The notes under the pieces are model-generated. The model did not search any database. It saw nothing but the letters and a program-made list of their open reading frames with translations, and was not told where the DNA came from. Shown piece by piece: positions 48,236 to 60,648 of a stretch of 64,000 nt of DNA (the first letter of the stretch is position 1; each line of letters begins with the position of its first letter). The translations under genes and the position numbers were made by a program. The DNA is from Ptychodera flava (taxonomy: Eukaryota; Hemichordata; Enteropneusta; Ptychoderidae), in the NCBI RefSeq assembly GCF_041260155.1, contig NC_091939.1:42154370-42218369 (forward strand), written 5' to 3'.

Positions 48236-48570
48236 GTAGCTAGCCAATCACAACGCGGCAGGTCTGACCCCGCCCACAGCTGTAGAATGAAAGTGTTCGT
48301 TCACGCCAAAAAACACGGGTTCCGTCGGAAATCGCACCCAAAAACGGACAGAAGGTCGTTTTTGACGCAAAGAGGCTGGAAGGTATGAATTCTAAGATGT
48401 ATTGGAGGCCATCGATGCTGGTTTAGTATATAATTGAGGCTTATTGTGAGGGAAATCGGCCTCCAAACTCGGCGAGGGGTGCGTAAAACGGCCATTCCGT
48501 TTCCCAACTTCCCCTTATTCTATGCATAGTACGCGGCGGCCGGTACGTATCACTCCACTCGTAACTGTGA
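48236..48570 (-). repeat. Right terminal inverted repeat (335 bp)
   Basis: Reverse complement of 37,651-37,984. It contains CCAAT at 48,244-48,248 and GACCCCGCCC (GC box on the minus strand) at 48,266-48,275, 205-245 bp upstream of the proposed transposase start at 48,031. Confidence 0.95.
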
Positions 48571-49676
48571 CAGCATGCACATAAATGACTATCGCGAGAA
48601 TTGAAAATGCAGGCAGACGCAATCGAGCCCTAGTCTCGCGACAAATTTGACGTCATTTTGTCTAGTGTACAGCAAGCAAAGCATACTCGTGAGAATTGAA
48701 ACTTTTGCTACAGCAGACACACGCATTTTAATCATGGTCACAAAGTTTGGTGTTGAAATTTATTTGCATCGTGGTCTAGACGTTCCTTGTTGCGCATTTT
48801 AATCGAGGTCCTATTTTAATGGTGGTCGATTTGCATCGCGGTCCTCATGGCCCCCTATTGATGTTCATTAAAATCGCTATCCCAGCGACGCATTCCGTGT
48901 TGTTGTCGATTTGCACGCGGTCTCGACGTTCCGTGTTGTTGTTCATTAGAGAGGTTATAATCTAATTACGTGTACGTCTGAAGGCACACAGTGGCGTACG
49001 CGTATCCATGCTCAGTTGTGATTTTTTTTGGTTGATTTTGCCGTATTGTTTTTTTCAGAAACATACGAAATTTCGTCTAAGTTTTAAGAAACAATTAATT
49101 TCTCTACGCGAGGACTATTCAAGCTCGTTGTATCCTCGCATTAAATTTACCGATTTTCTGTAATACAGTTATTTATGAGGTTTAGGAAATTTTTGTGACA
49201 GCTTCAGGTAAAAAGTTGAATTGGACAACATTTCATTTATGTCAGGAAATCATAGCACGTACGTCTTTGTGCAGGTGAACTCTACGGAATTTTCTGATAT
49301 CAAAGATGTTTGCTAATTTACAATGATACTCATACTAGTACTTAACGAGATTTCCTGTCTAAATTCCCGCAAATCACCAAGAAAATCTAAAAATTACTAC
49401 ACGTAATTAGACTACATGTGGAAGTGTCGTTTGATGACGTTCCAAACGTCTGTGCCACATTTACGCGACGTCTTGTATGACGTGACAAAGACGCTACGTG
49501 TAGGCCTACTGATGGAACGTAATTACGTGTAACCAAACTTCTATTTTAATCGCAGTCCGAACGTTCAGTGTTGCTGTCATGCTGTTGATTTGCATCGCGG
49601 TCCCAACCTTCCGTGTTGCAGTTCATTTTAATCGTGGTCTCAACGTTGCGTGCTGCTGTCGATTTGCATCGGGGTC
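48571..49676. repeat. Diverged ~65-bp minisatellite around a non-coding segment
   Basis: Variants of TTTTAATCGCGGTC, AACGTTCCGTGTTG and TCGATTTGCATCGCGGTC recur at about 48,725-48,950 and again at 49,540-49,676. The ~585 bp between them carry inverted copies of TCTAATTACGTGTA (48,960-48,973) and TACACGTAATTAGA (49,400-49,413), perhaps the ends of an inserted element. No gene is seen. Confidence 0.55.
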
Positions 49677-49790
49677 TAGCCCTGCGTACAATGCTGTGTG
49701 TTCCGCTACAGCTAATCGCCCCGCTCACTTGCTTTGTGGTGAGCGGGGCGATTAGCTGTAGCGAAACACACAGCATCGTACGCAGGGCTA
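49677..49790. mobile_element. 114-bp palindromic MITE with perfect 10-bp target duplication
   Basis: It starts TAGCCCTGCGTAC and ends GTACGCAGGGCTA. Both halves pair almost perfectly through GCTACAGCTAATCGCCCCGC and a ~10-bp loop. CATCGGGGTC flanks it on both sides (49,667-49,676 and 49,791-49,800). It is inserted inside the minisatellite. A 9-10-bp duplication fits a Mutator-like family, but the assignment is inference. Confidence 0.9.
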
Positions 49791-50136
49791 CATCGGGGTC
49801 CAGAATCAAGCAATTTCCACTGTTAAAATGAAGACAATTGGATACAAGGTTGATGTGTTAATAGTTTATTCTTGTGCACGCAACCGACATTGGAGATTAT
49901 AGCATTATAGAAAGCTTTGTTTTCGTAAAAGTGTGTGGCTAATAAAATTTGTCTGTGGCTAATAAAATTTGAAACTATTCGCCACAGTGGCTAACAGCTT
50001 TCCAAACCCAGCGCTAACACAGAAGTGTCGATCATTATTATTCAAATTTCTCATACGGTCAAAGCTATGCTATGAGAATTCGAAAACTCCCACCCAGTGA
50101 ATGCAAATGGCTGCGTCATCAGTAATCCCTCTATGT

Positions 50137-50720
50137 GGCGCCCACCGCCCGGGGGGGGGGGGGGGGGGGGGGGTAACTCCATGGCTAATAGTACGGGGGG
50201 GGGGGGGGGGCTCCGCACGAACATGGAAACCCAAACTGTCGTGATACCAGTTTTGAGCAAAAAAACCTACCCTTTGTGATACCTAGTTGTGGAAACGCAG
50301 CTATCTCTTGGCGGGGTAGCGTGAGTTGCTATGTGAGTGGCGGGGTTGACCTTTGACCCGCATAGCAACCCATGCTACCCCGCCAACAGATAGCTGCGTT
50401 TCCACAGCTATCTGATACCATACATACCATACGTATACAGATACGACTCACTCGCCTTGCGTACCAGGGGTACCAACAGTCAAACCGACAGATCGGAAAT
50501 ATTGATGGTAGATCTGGATGTAGATACATTGGTTTCCAGTGTTGACAGCATGATTTTTTAACAAATGTCAGTTTGTGTTTAAAACCGGACCCTTTCTCAT
50601 ACCAACACCTCGTGAAAAGTATACCCTTTCTGATACCAAACAGTGCAAAAAAACGACCCCTTTCGCGCGGACCCTCCCCGTATAGCCATCTATGGGAGTT
50701 ACCCCCCCCGGGGCCCACGG
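50137..50720. mobile_element. Element with G-rich inverted ends, interrupted by a nested palindrome
   Basis: The left CACCGCCC, long G run and TAACTCCATGG is mirrored by TATGGGAGTTACCCCC and GGGGCCCACGG on the right (about 50,682-50,720). Between them the text GTGATACC / CATACC / TGATACCA recurs several times. The poly-G runs at 50,150-50,172 and 50,196-50,211 make nearby open frames meaningless. Confidence 0.6.
50287..50405. mobile_element. Palindromic MITE-like insertion, ~119 bp
   Basis: GTGGAAACGCAGCTATCTC and GGCGGGGTAGC on the left pair with GCTACCCCGCC and AGATAGCTGCGTTTCCAC on the right. The inner TTGCTATG/CATAGCAA also pair. It sits inside the G-rich-ended element. No clear target duplication. 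Confidence 0.75.
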
Positions 50721-53700
50721 TCCTGTAACTTCCCATTAAGAAGTATTTATATTCAGATATAAAATACAAACAGATTGATGATACTATTTCTGGTATACCC
50801 CGTTAACTGTGATGTCCCAGAATGTATGCTAACAAAGTACACTATCAACACACATTCACTGGCAAGGAGACCATCTTTTGTTCTGTAAGCATAATCAAAG
50901 TACATGGACATGAATGATGAAGGCAGCCATTAGCGCCCTCAGTGTTGGCAAGTGTAGTTAGGCATACTGAGGATGAGGACAATAACTGAAGTCCTGGCTT
51001 AAAAGTTAACCCTAATCCTGCAACTGAGGTCCTGGCTTAAAAGTTAACCCAAATCCTGCCAGACAACATCACTTACCAATGTGGGGAGTCTGTAAAAGGC
51101 AGTATTGAGCCAAATCTACAGGCATTTTCACCTATTTGGCCTTGTATGTTAAAGTAGGTTTGGTTAGTAAAATCAAATTATATAGGTATTCATTGGCCTT
51201 TAAATATTCAAATTTTTGTTCAAGTGCAATTTTATGGATCCTGTCAGGCCTCACTGGTGTTTAACTGAATTTAACTGATAAGGATTAAGGTCAATCTGCA
51301 TGCAGTCATAGCCAATTTCATTGAATTGAATTTGATGTAAGAAATTAACAATCAATGTTCTGTTCCATGTAGGTTTTTGAAGAAAGAAGAGCCCTTGTTG
51401 GAAAATGGGTAAGTACATTTAGATTGATGATATTGGAGTCCCATAAAATCACAATGTAGGTTTTCATACCAATTTACCAAAGCTATATGGTTTCTGAATT
51501 CTTTATTGTAAGTTGTCTTTCCTCCTGAAAGTAGAAAATTCTTGAAAACTATCATTTTGATACTGTGCTTTGGTAACATTGACAGAAGAACAAAGTCATC
51601 ATTTGTGTGACGAGAAAACGTCTACCGGTATTTCTTTGATGTTACATGTATTTTGGAAAGAAGCCAAACGCACAAATGTCCATATTAGATCCCGCTGTTA
51701 GGGTCTGTAATAGCATATGCTTGCAGTTAGCATTTCATGTGTCTGTACTGTTGACTTACTCAATGTGTATTCTCTTCTCATGCCTAAATTATGTCAAATA
51801 TACTTTTCTTTCCTCTTCCCCTTAAGTCTTTTCCTCAAGAGAGAGAGTTCAAGTTTTTTGTTGTTCCCAATACATAGAGCTGAAAATTGAGGTGAAATTT
51901 TGTAAATTTAAACCTGTTAATGTGCATCTCTGATACAAGTAAACTGATTTCCTCTACTTTAACCCAATTAGTATGGTACATGTACAGCTTCTGTTTCTAC
52001 AGTACAAGGTGGTTGAGACAACCCATAATTCAATTTAACAATTTGCCAACATATTGCTTCTTGAAATCAAACAACCCTTTCTCTGCATACAGGAACTCAG
52101 TGAAGAGTTTCATTAACATTTGCCCTATTCATTACATAATGCTTGTAATCAATTAGAATAAAGAGATGATTAAATTCATAAGGAGGTATGTTTGAAGTTT
52201 CAAGATGTTTTTTAGACTGCCAAACAGAATTATTTAATGAAAGAGCTAGATCAGTATCATCAGCATTGACAGTGATATAATACTTTGACTGAGCCCATAA
52301 TTATAGGGCAGGTGAAAGTTGATATTGTGTTGATTGTAGTGATATCAGTGACAATACAGACACAGTGTGACTGTTTAAGGTGATTGGTGTCAGAAGAGCT
52401 TGTAATGAAAATTTTCATTGTCTCTGATTATCAGTGCAAATGATTATCAATATGAATGATTGTGAGTGAATTTTGTAACGTTGTTAGGTATTGTTAGGTG
52501 TTAGGTATTTCATCTGTAGACCAAGAAAACAGCAGTGACAGTGGTTGTGTACAATGAGGAAGGCACCATTCTGAATGCCATACAAATACACACCTCAAGA
52601 CACAATACATGTTCATTAATGTAACCACACTAGACCAACATACCAGTAAAGTAACTAGAAGGATTTTCACGATATATTGCTTAGAAGTTCATTCCAAGAG
52701 TTGTACGTATGTTGAAAGCCTTGTCTGAGGGACTGAACAAGCTTTTAGATTATATTTAAAATATATATGAAATTTTCTTGTAATAACACAAGTATAAATT
52801 GAAATAAAAGACAACATAATTACATGGTGATTGGTTTGCACCCAAATACACCAACAGAGACTTGGAAACCATCAAATATAGATCGTGGTAATTTGTTGTA
52901 CACAAAAAATCTGCACAGTGTGTACGTGATGCATGTATTCCATGCCTGTGTGGTTAGATGCTTCAAGGCTGCTACTCAGAAGATACTAAGAACAGGCAAT
53001 ATACAGATAAACCTCCATGGTATCACAGATTTGCATTTACCAGTTACTGTTAGCTTATGAATACCAAGTAAAGAAAACTTTGAAAGCCTGATTTTCTGTT
53101 TATTTTACTCCTGAATTTGCATTATCGGTGGCTCATTATTATATGCATGTAGGGAGTAATCGATATCTGCACAAAAAGTTGAAAAATGTACAGCTTTATA
53201 ATCTAATGTTTACTGAGTGTATTTGCACACTTTGACTGGGCAAAACATAGTAGACATATAGAGTAGACCATCGAGTAGTACCCCATGGTGTACACTACCC
53301 TGCTAAGAAAATACAAAGTCCACTTATCATAGCCATATATTGGTAGATAATTGCATTTCAATATAAGAACATTCCCAGATACTTTCCTAAATATATTAAA
53401 ACTTTGGCTTATTTTAAAGGAATAGTGCAACTGCAATGTAGAAGAATTAGAATAAGAAATTTAAATCATAAAGTGGTGACAATTTTCCGTTAAATTCTGT
53501 CATGTAGAATCTCATGGTGGTACAAATCCTAGAGAATAGTTGTTTGTTTAAAGGACTGTACAGTAGTTTATCTTAATTGCTGTGTGATTTATTGTTGTGA
53601 GAAAAGAACTGTTCGTTTAAAAAAAACCAAATTTTCATGGAATTGTTCTGTGTTTTAGCGTGACAACATTCAGAAATCACATGCATTGGTTGACAGAAGA

Positions 53701-54265
53701 CATTTTGTGATCTGTTGCCTTGTGTATTAATACTGGTCCAAAATGAAGCACCTTCAATGACTGCACTGTCTCTTTGGTGCTTTTATTGAACTGCAAATAG
53801 TTTTTTTGACATGCATGTTTATTTATGACTTATATACGCTACAACACAGTCCCTCCTTTGTGGAGGGACTGTGGCTACAACTAAAGACTTTGTTAATATG
53901 GTAGTGATTTTTTTCTTCACTCAATGTTTGTTGTTTGAAGCATGGCATGTACAAGTACATGTAGGTGTATGTGTTCTCCAATATGCAGTGGTGTGTTCCA
54001 GCTGACAACAAGTATGAAGAACTATGCAAATAATTATTCTGTTTACCCACAATTCTTTGAACTAGGTCAGTTGAGGACATACACAGATCTCTGGCAAGTC
54101 TGTTTAACTTTGTGGTTTTATGTCACTCAGCGCAAAGTCACTGTGCACATACTGTGCTCACATAGGAAGATATTTATGTTCTGTAGCTTGTTAATGAAGT
54201 GCTAGGGGGTCCTACCTAGGGACGTGGATATTGATTGCTGTATATGCATATAGGTACGTAGCAAC
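50721..54265. other. Intergenic; no supportable gene
   Basis: AT-rich, with short open frames only and far fewer repeats than the region before it. A short hairpin CAGTCCCTCCTTTGTGGAGGGACTG lies near 53,848-53,872. It precedes the TRIM gene, so its promoter should lie here, but no motif is clear. Confidence 0.5.
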
Positions 54266-56473
54266 ATGGCGGCTTCAGATGAGACCGCCATTCTGGATGA
54301 AATCAGTGAGGATTTCCTGAGTTGTAGCATATGTCTTGAGCAGTATAACAGTCCAAAAGTTCTTGAATGTATGCACACATTCTGTGAGCAATGTCTGACC
54401 AACTTGGTGGAAAAAAAGGATTTCTTAGGTGTCCAGTATGCAATAAGCAGTATCAACTTCCTGATGGAGGAGTGGCAGATCTGAAAAGTAACTTCTTTAT
54501 GAATGATTTATTGGCTTTGTGTGAAAGACGTAAAGCAGGTTCAATGAAAGCTCCAACCATATGTGAAGGATGTGAAGAGATAACGGCCAGGCACAGATGT
54601 GTGGATTGTCCACAGTACTGCTGTGATAACTGTGTCAAAGTACACAGAAGAATACCAGCGACAAAATCACATCGGATTCTGTTGATTGAAGAATATGAAG
54701 GTGCCAAGACAACCCTGCCAATGTCAGTACAGCCAACAGAAAGATGCAGCGTCCATTCCAAGAATGAATTGCAGTTTTACTGTGACACCTGTCAGGTAGC
54801 CATCTGCTCAGACTGTACCATAGTTGACCACCGTGTGCCTAGTCACAGCCATAGATACCTACAGCAAGTAGCAGACCAATGCCGTGGTGAACTGAAAGCA
54901 ATGGTTCAGAAACTGAAAGTGAAAGAGACAGAAGCTGAGAAAAACAAGGCGTTTTCCAAAAAAGTAGACAATGAGCTTCAGCAAAGGTACCAGGCAGAGG
55001 TTAAGAAGGTGAATTTGAAAGCAGAAGGATTGGTGAATAAGATAAGACAGGAAGAGAAAAAAATTGTGGATGGCTTGAAAAGAGAATATGACAGTCAGTT
55101 GAAGAGTTCAGCCGTTGTCTTAGATGATTTGGAATTAAAACATGGTAATATTAAAAGTACATGCAGCTACTTAGAAACCTTGATTCAACATGGCAGTAAT
55201 GTACAGATTATCTCAACCAAGGATCAAGCCATAGGGCGAATAAAGGAACTGGTCAATATTGAAACACAGCCACACGTACAGCAGGGAACTGTGACATTTC
55301 AACCATATGCTGAATCAAAAGATTCTGTCGGGTTAGGAAAGCTAATGAAGCTGTCTAGTGTGTGTGCATCACAGTGCACTGTTGAAAACATTCCAAAGCA
55401 ACTTGAGAAAGGTAATGCAGTTGACCTTGTGATCACGACGAGAGATACCTCTGGAAGGCAGATAGTGCCACACCAAATCGTCAAAGTCAAGGTCAGAAAA
55501 CCAGATGGATCTTTGGAAGACATCACAGTCATGGATAAGAAAAATGGCACAATTGTTGCAACCGTGTGCGGAGAAATGGATGGGAGATATCAAGTAAGTG
55601 TAACAGTAGGAGATGAAACAATAGCAGGCACTCCAGCTGTTTTTCAGGTCATTAGAGGCTTGGTGAAAACCATTGGAAATAGGGGGAAAGAAGACGGACA
55701 GTTTGAAAATCCATCTAATGTTACCATCAACAAACATGGTAATGTTGTCACCGCTGACAAGGGAAACAATCGAGTTGTCATAACTAGTAGTGATGGAAAG
55801 CTCAAGAAGACTATCAAGTTCAAGGGCACAACTCAAAGCATTACTCCATGTGACGTGGCAGTATCAAGCAATGATACTTACTACACCTTAGATGACAGAA
55901 ATCGACAGGTGGTCATCAGTGATGAAAATGGTGCTGTTATCAAATGCTTTGGAGAGAAGGAATTGAAATATCCCTCACAGTATTGCTGTTAGCCCTGTAA
56001 ATGGCACGTTCTATGTTACAGATTGGGATGGCAACTGTGTCAGAATGTACGATAAGGATGGTAAATACATGAAGTCGTTTGGGTCAAAGGGTAAAGGTCA
56101 TGGCCAATTCAACGGCCCTCAGTGCATAGCTGTTGGAAAGAGAGGCACAGTATATGTAGCTGACTTCGGAAATAACAAAATCCAGATATTTTCTGCAGAC
56201 GGTCAATATCTGAAATGCTTTGGTACTGCTGGTGAAGAGGATGGCAAACTCAACTTTCCCATGGGAGTGGCAGCTAGTTCATCGGGATATGTGTTTGTGA
56301 GTGACAGACACAGAGTCCAGAAGTTTGGCAGTGATGGTAGATTCATCTGTCGTGTGGATAGTACATCAGACAAATTAAAGTACCCAGTAGCCCTGGCTGT
56401 GAGTGATACAATGCCTTACAAAGTGGTAGTGGCAGATAGTGGTAATGATTGTGTCAGAGTTTTCCTACACTAA
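54266..56473 (+). CDS. TRIM-NHL protein (RING, two B-boxes, coiled coil, filamin, NHL), likely E3 ubiquitin ligase
   Basis: A single-exon gene of about 735 codons in three frame pieces. The start at 54,266 (AACATGGCGG) precedes a C3HC4 RING (CSIC from residue 20, HTFCEQC, RCPVC). Then come B-box 1 (ICEGCEE...CCDNC, about 98-135), B-box 2 (CSVHSKNELQFYCDTC, about 160-200), a lysine/glutamate-rich coiled coil (about 208-328), a filamin-type Ig repeat (about 382-462) and about six NHL repeats to the end (for example YVADFGNNKIQIF, VVADSGNDCVRVF). The order matches the TRIM2/TRIM3/TRIM71 class; members ubiquitinate proteins or bind RNA through NHL. I cannot choose an orthologue. Two frame breaks occur, in A7 at about 54,411 (-1) and in CCC at about 55,974 (+1). 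The downstream frames keep full domain structure, so these look like base-calling errors or recent mutations. Confidence 0.92.
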
Positions 56474-59400
56474 AGGAATATGACATTATGAACATAGTGA
56501 CTGTTTCCTGCAGATGTTGCAAACCAACATCTTTGACACTTGACTTCAGTGTTATTTTAAGCATGATGTCTGCACCATTAAAACAATTGATATAAATTTG
56601 CAAAACAGTTGAAAACTGGCTCATGGCAGGCTTTGCTATGTTATCAATACAAATTTTAGAAATGCTTCTAAATGTCTCCCTCTGGTGTTCAGTGAGGTTG
56701 TTGACTTCTAATGGAACTACTAGTATCAATCATTAACAGTTCCTCCTAGTCTTTGTACTGTAACTCCAGCTTCTGAGGGCAAATTTCAAAGTCCCTGAAA
56801 TTTGTAACCTTGCTTGATATTATAGCATGTAGTTAAATAGCATTTCTGTAAATGTTCATGTTAAAAAGAATACCTTATCTTTCATAAAAAACCCAACACG
56901 AACAGTAAAGAACATTATGAACAGCACAAACACATGTATTTCTGATATCGTTATTCATACTACATGTATTTTTTACTTAAGCAACATGGCTAATCATTAA
57001 TTGTATGACATTTCAAAATAGGGCTTGATTAAATGCAGCACATATTTATCATGATGGTAAATCTTCCTATCTTCCGAAAATAGACATCACTACATGGACT
57101 CTGGTGCATGGACCATCACAATGATCTGTACTGATTGAAGAAACTTGTTTGTACATTTATATATCATTCAAGTATACGGTACTATAGCAGCACAGTTCAC
57201 AGGCAGTGCCTGATTTGGAGCCAAAGTCCATAACTTCTATATATATTCTGGAGGGATCATTTATTATGCACCTTGGTTTTTGTACTTGGACGGTGTATAT
57301 AACAATTAGATTTTTTTCTGTGATACAGTTGATGGCTTTATCTGCCAGAGGTGGCAACAAGTGACGTTTTGATACTCATGTGACTTTTCCATAACTGTTA
57401 CTTTTCTATAACAACCTGTAAGACTTTTTCAATAACTTCAGTCATTACTATTGCTATTCTACATGTAGCTATGCTTTTTGGTCATCACAGACCCAGCTTC
57501 ATTATTTTAAATTTGTGATTTAGTGACAAAGTTACTACAATAATGTGAACATTAGAAGTGTTATGTTTTGCATTTGAATGCAAAATGCATCATTTTAATG
57601 GCAGCATCCATCACAATTTAACATTAATGTACTCACACAACGTAACCTGTAGTAAACTTACAGGGAGGTCCTCTGTATGGAAATATGGTACATGTATGTA
57701 GAAACCTTGTAGATTAAAACCTTGTGTTAGAGTCAACATACAAAAGTATCATAAAAATTATTTTTATCAAAAGTAGTGCTATCGTCAAGCAAAGAAATTT
57801 TCTAACATTTTAAATAGTGCTTATCATGATTGTATGTTTGTCATGTGTGCATGATATTTACTACTGCCAACAGAAATCAGATAAATTTTGTCTTTGTATG
57901 CTTGTTCGTATTGAATCTGTTGACTTGTAATTTTTATAGTTTTTTATTCAGAACACCAGTGTTGGCAAGTACCAATTTGCCCATCAGTAATTTAATGAAA
58001 TAAAGTATGTATAAAAATTATGTGGATGGTTATGTTATCAGTTCCTTTTGCATCTTTGAATCTTTGGTGCATCTAAAATGATCTTTGTTGAGTGTGAAAA
58101 ACTTCATGTACACATCACTGGCACAGTTGAAAGTCAACTATTACATACTAGTACCTGACTCTGATTATCTACCAATGTCAAGCAGCAACACTGTGAAACA
58201 TCATCATCATACATAATGTGGAATTTAAATTCTCATCTTAGTAACTTGTATACCATATGATGGTAAGTTTGCTGCCAGAAAACGCTAGACTTTTAACAGC
58301 AGGAAAAATGACAAAGATGTAGTGAACTAACATCAAAGCAACATGCACCAATTCTCTGGTTTTCATCAGGAGTGTCATCAAAACCTGTCCCACAAAGCAG
58401 AGAGGGATGGTTGTGCATTTGCTGCCCAAATTGCATTATATTGGCTTGATTACACATAGTAAACTTCAGATGTTTGCCTTGATTGGCAAACCTGCATTGT
58501 ATTTGAGGAGAGACAGTAGCTCATCGCAGCAACTTGTGGAATTTTGTTAAATATGAAAATAGTTTGCGTTGTTTGACTTGTTGAAACATGCAGAAATACT
58601 GGTCAACTGTGCACAACCTCTGCTTGTAGCCAGACAAGATTGAACATTTAGTGAAATATTTTAGGGTCTGTAACAAAAAATCAAGTTCCCCATGCACAAT
58701 TCTCACCATGCATGGTTGAACATACACTGTAAGTGTTTCATAGATTTGAGACCTCATGCAGGCTTTTGTATGGTAATGAAATCCTAATTGGCTGTGCCTT
58801 TCATATAGATAAGGATAGCAGCTTATTTGTCATGGGAAAGCAAGTCTGAATAGGAAAAATCCATTTTGTCTGAGGTCACAAAGGAAATCATGTGTTTTCG
58901 TTCAGCAAAAGGGTAATTTTTGACACTTTTGCAGTTACGTACCGTCATCATTTAGTACACTGATTGACTATATGCAAGTATGCCATGTTTTCTTGATAAC
59001 ACAAAAATTGTAAAATAGCGATTTTGTCCCTTTAATATCGTTTGAACATGACAGATGTTCTTGTTTTATATTAGTCACTCTATCAATGCAAGGACATCGT
59101 GAACTTTTTGCTGTGATTGGTGGATATTTAAATACTGGCTGTCATCAAATGAAAAAGCCATCTGGTCGACCATATTGGCTTTGCAGGTCATCAAATTTTA
59201 CTTAAAATTGTACGACTTTATAGTTGCATGAAGTTTTAGAGAAATTGGTCAAGGTTTGTTGTACCTCAACTCCAGACTTGAAAAGTGGACTTTACCAGTA
59301 GTTGTGATCATATCGGTAGCATTTAGTGAATATTGATCTTGGAACCAAAAGATTATTGCTGGAATAATGTACAGAAAATATGATATTGCAACACCTGTTT

Positions 59401-60648
59401 GTGTTTACCTAACAGCTTTGCCAGTAGGTTTATAGTCTAGCATCTCCATGTCTTTCTGCCTTTGTCCCATACTCTGACAAATTAAATCAATACATGCTTT
59501 CATACGCATGAATTATGAAACTGTAGTGCATATTTGATTCCAGTCATATGCAATATGTCGTCAATAATATTATGGGTTATGACTAGCAATACTTGTTGAT
59601 CTTGTGTCTTCAAGAGACAGCAGAGATGTGAAGTTCCTGATGTATAGAATGTTGCTGATACATGTAGTTGCATACCAGTTGTCAAATACTCAGACACTTC
59701 CCTAAAGGTTAAACCTGTCCTGTCAACTTAGAAACTGTAAAGTTCATCAATGTCAACCTTTGCTTTAATTCTGTTTGTAACATTTTAGATTGTGAATATG
59801 ATTATTTCCACTTCATGCCGTACATGTATAAAACCAGTACATGTATAAAACCAGTACATGTATAGCACCATTACAAAACCAAATAATATTTTAAGCTAAA
59901 TTCCATGTACATGCCTCAAAGCAAGTTTTAAATTTTCCCACAGCAAACTTTCAACCTTCCTCTTTCAATATCACAAATGAAAGACAGGGTCACTGCGCAA
60001 CATTTTTGATTACTGAAACTAGTTACCTAAAATTTATTGATATTTGATGTTGAAAATAGTCAGTGTGAACACTAATCCTCCTTTTCCCAAGTGGTGTTTA
60101 TTTCTATGGTTTGTCTCATAATTGTCTATGGAGCCTGCTACAAAGAGGAGTAAATTGGGAAAAATGAAATGATTACTTATCATAAAAACATAATAAGTCA
60201 TCACAAACAGCTGACCAGAGAAAGTGTTACTGGTGTAAAAATTTGAGTGTCTGAAAAAGGCATGAGACTCTAACATAATAATAGTGCCCAATTATTTCCA
60301 TATTTCCTCTTTAGAGATATTGCAACTCTGCAAGATAAAAAAGCACTAGTAACGGCATTGTAGCACATTTAATTTGTGAGGGAACAGTTATCTCATTCAT
60401 CTTATGCGCCCTACTCAAGACCCTCTATGCTGCAGCAAAGGATGGAGTACAAAATGTTGATACTGAAAGGGCTCATCAGCATTATTTTTGTAAAAGGATG
60501 AAGTATTGTAGTGAAGACAGCTGTACTCTGATATTGTGTTCCTTCAAGCCTAATACTGATTCACCAATATGTTGTCATCTGTTGTTCTTAATTTCCATAA
60601 GTGTTTGAACACTTGGTAATAATTACTCTTTCCTCTTTCTGTCAACAG
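56474..60648. other. Intergenic or intron; no supportable gene
   Basis: AT-rich DNA between the TRIM stop and the first recognised FBXO16-like exon. Upstream exons of that gene could lie here but were not found. A small tandem repeat, TACATGTATAAAACCAG, lies at about 59,821-59,862. Confidence 0.5.

Larger units (their letters stand above)
37651..48570. mobile_element. ~10.9-kb P-superfamily DNA transposon carrying a transposase and a PIF1-like helicase-PHD gene
   Basis: The element is bounded by ~335-bp inverted repeats whose outer ends read (T)CACAGTTACGAGTG and CACTCGTAACTGTG(A). Inside are two convergent genes. The P/THAP9-type transposase lies on the minus strand (48,031-42,055), and the SF1 helicase with C-terminal PHD finger on the plus strand (38,643-41,952, perhaps with a first exon at 38,048). 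Their stop codons are about 100 bp apart. P elements characteristically begin with CA, end with TG and make 8-bp duplications; the MITE at 27,994 with the same ends has such a duplication. No duplication is visible here: the flanks are GACACGAT and ACAGCATG. It might still be one element whose outer flank changed, or the product of recombination between copies. TIR identity (about nine differences by eye) points to a fairly young copy. Confidence 0.85.

Noticed and set aside
54453..55836. Minus-strand frames of 83-155 codons
   Set aside because: They are antisense to the TRIM-NHL coding sequence.
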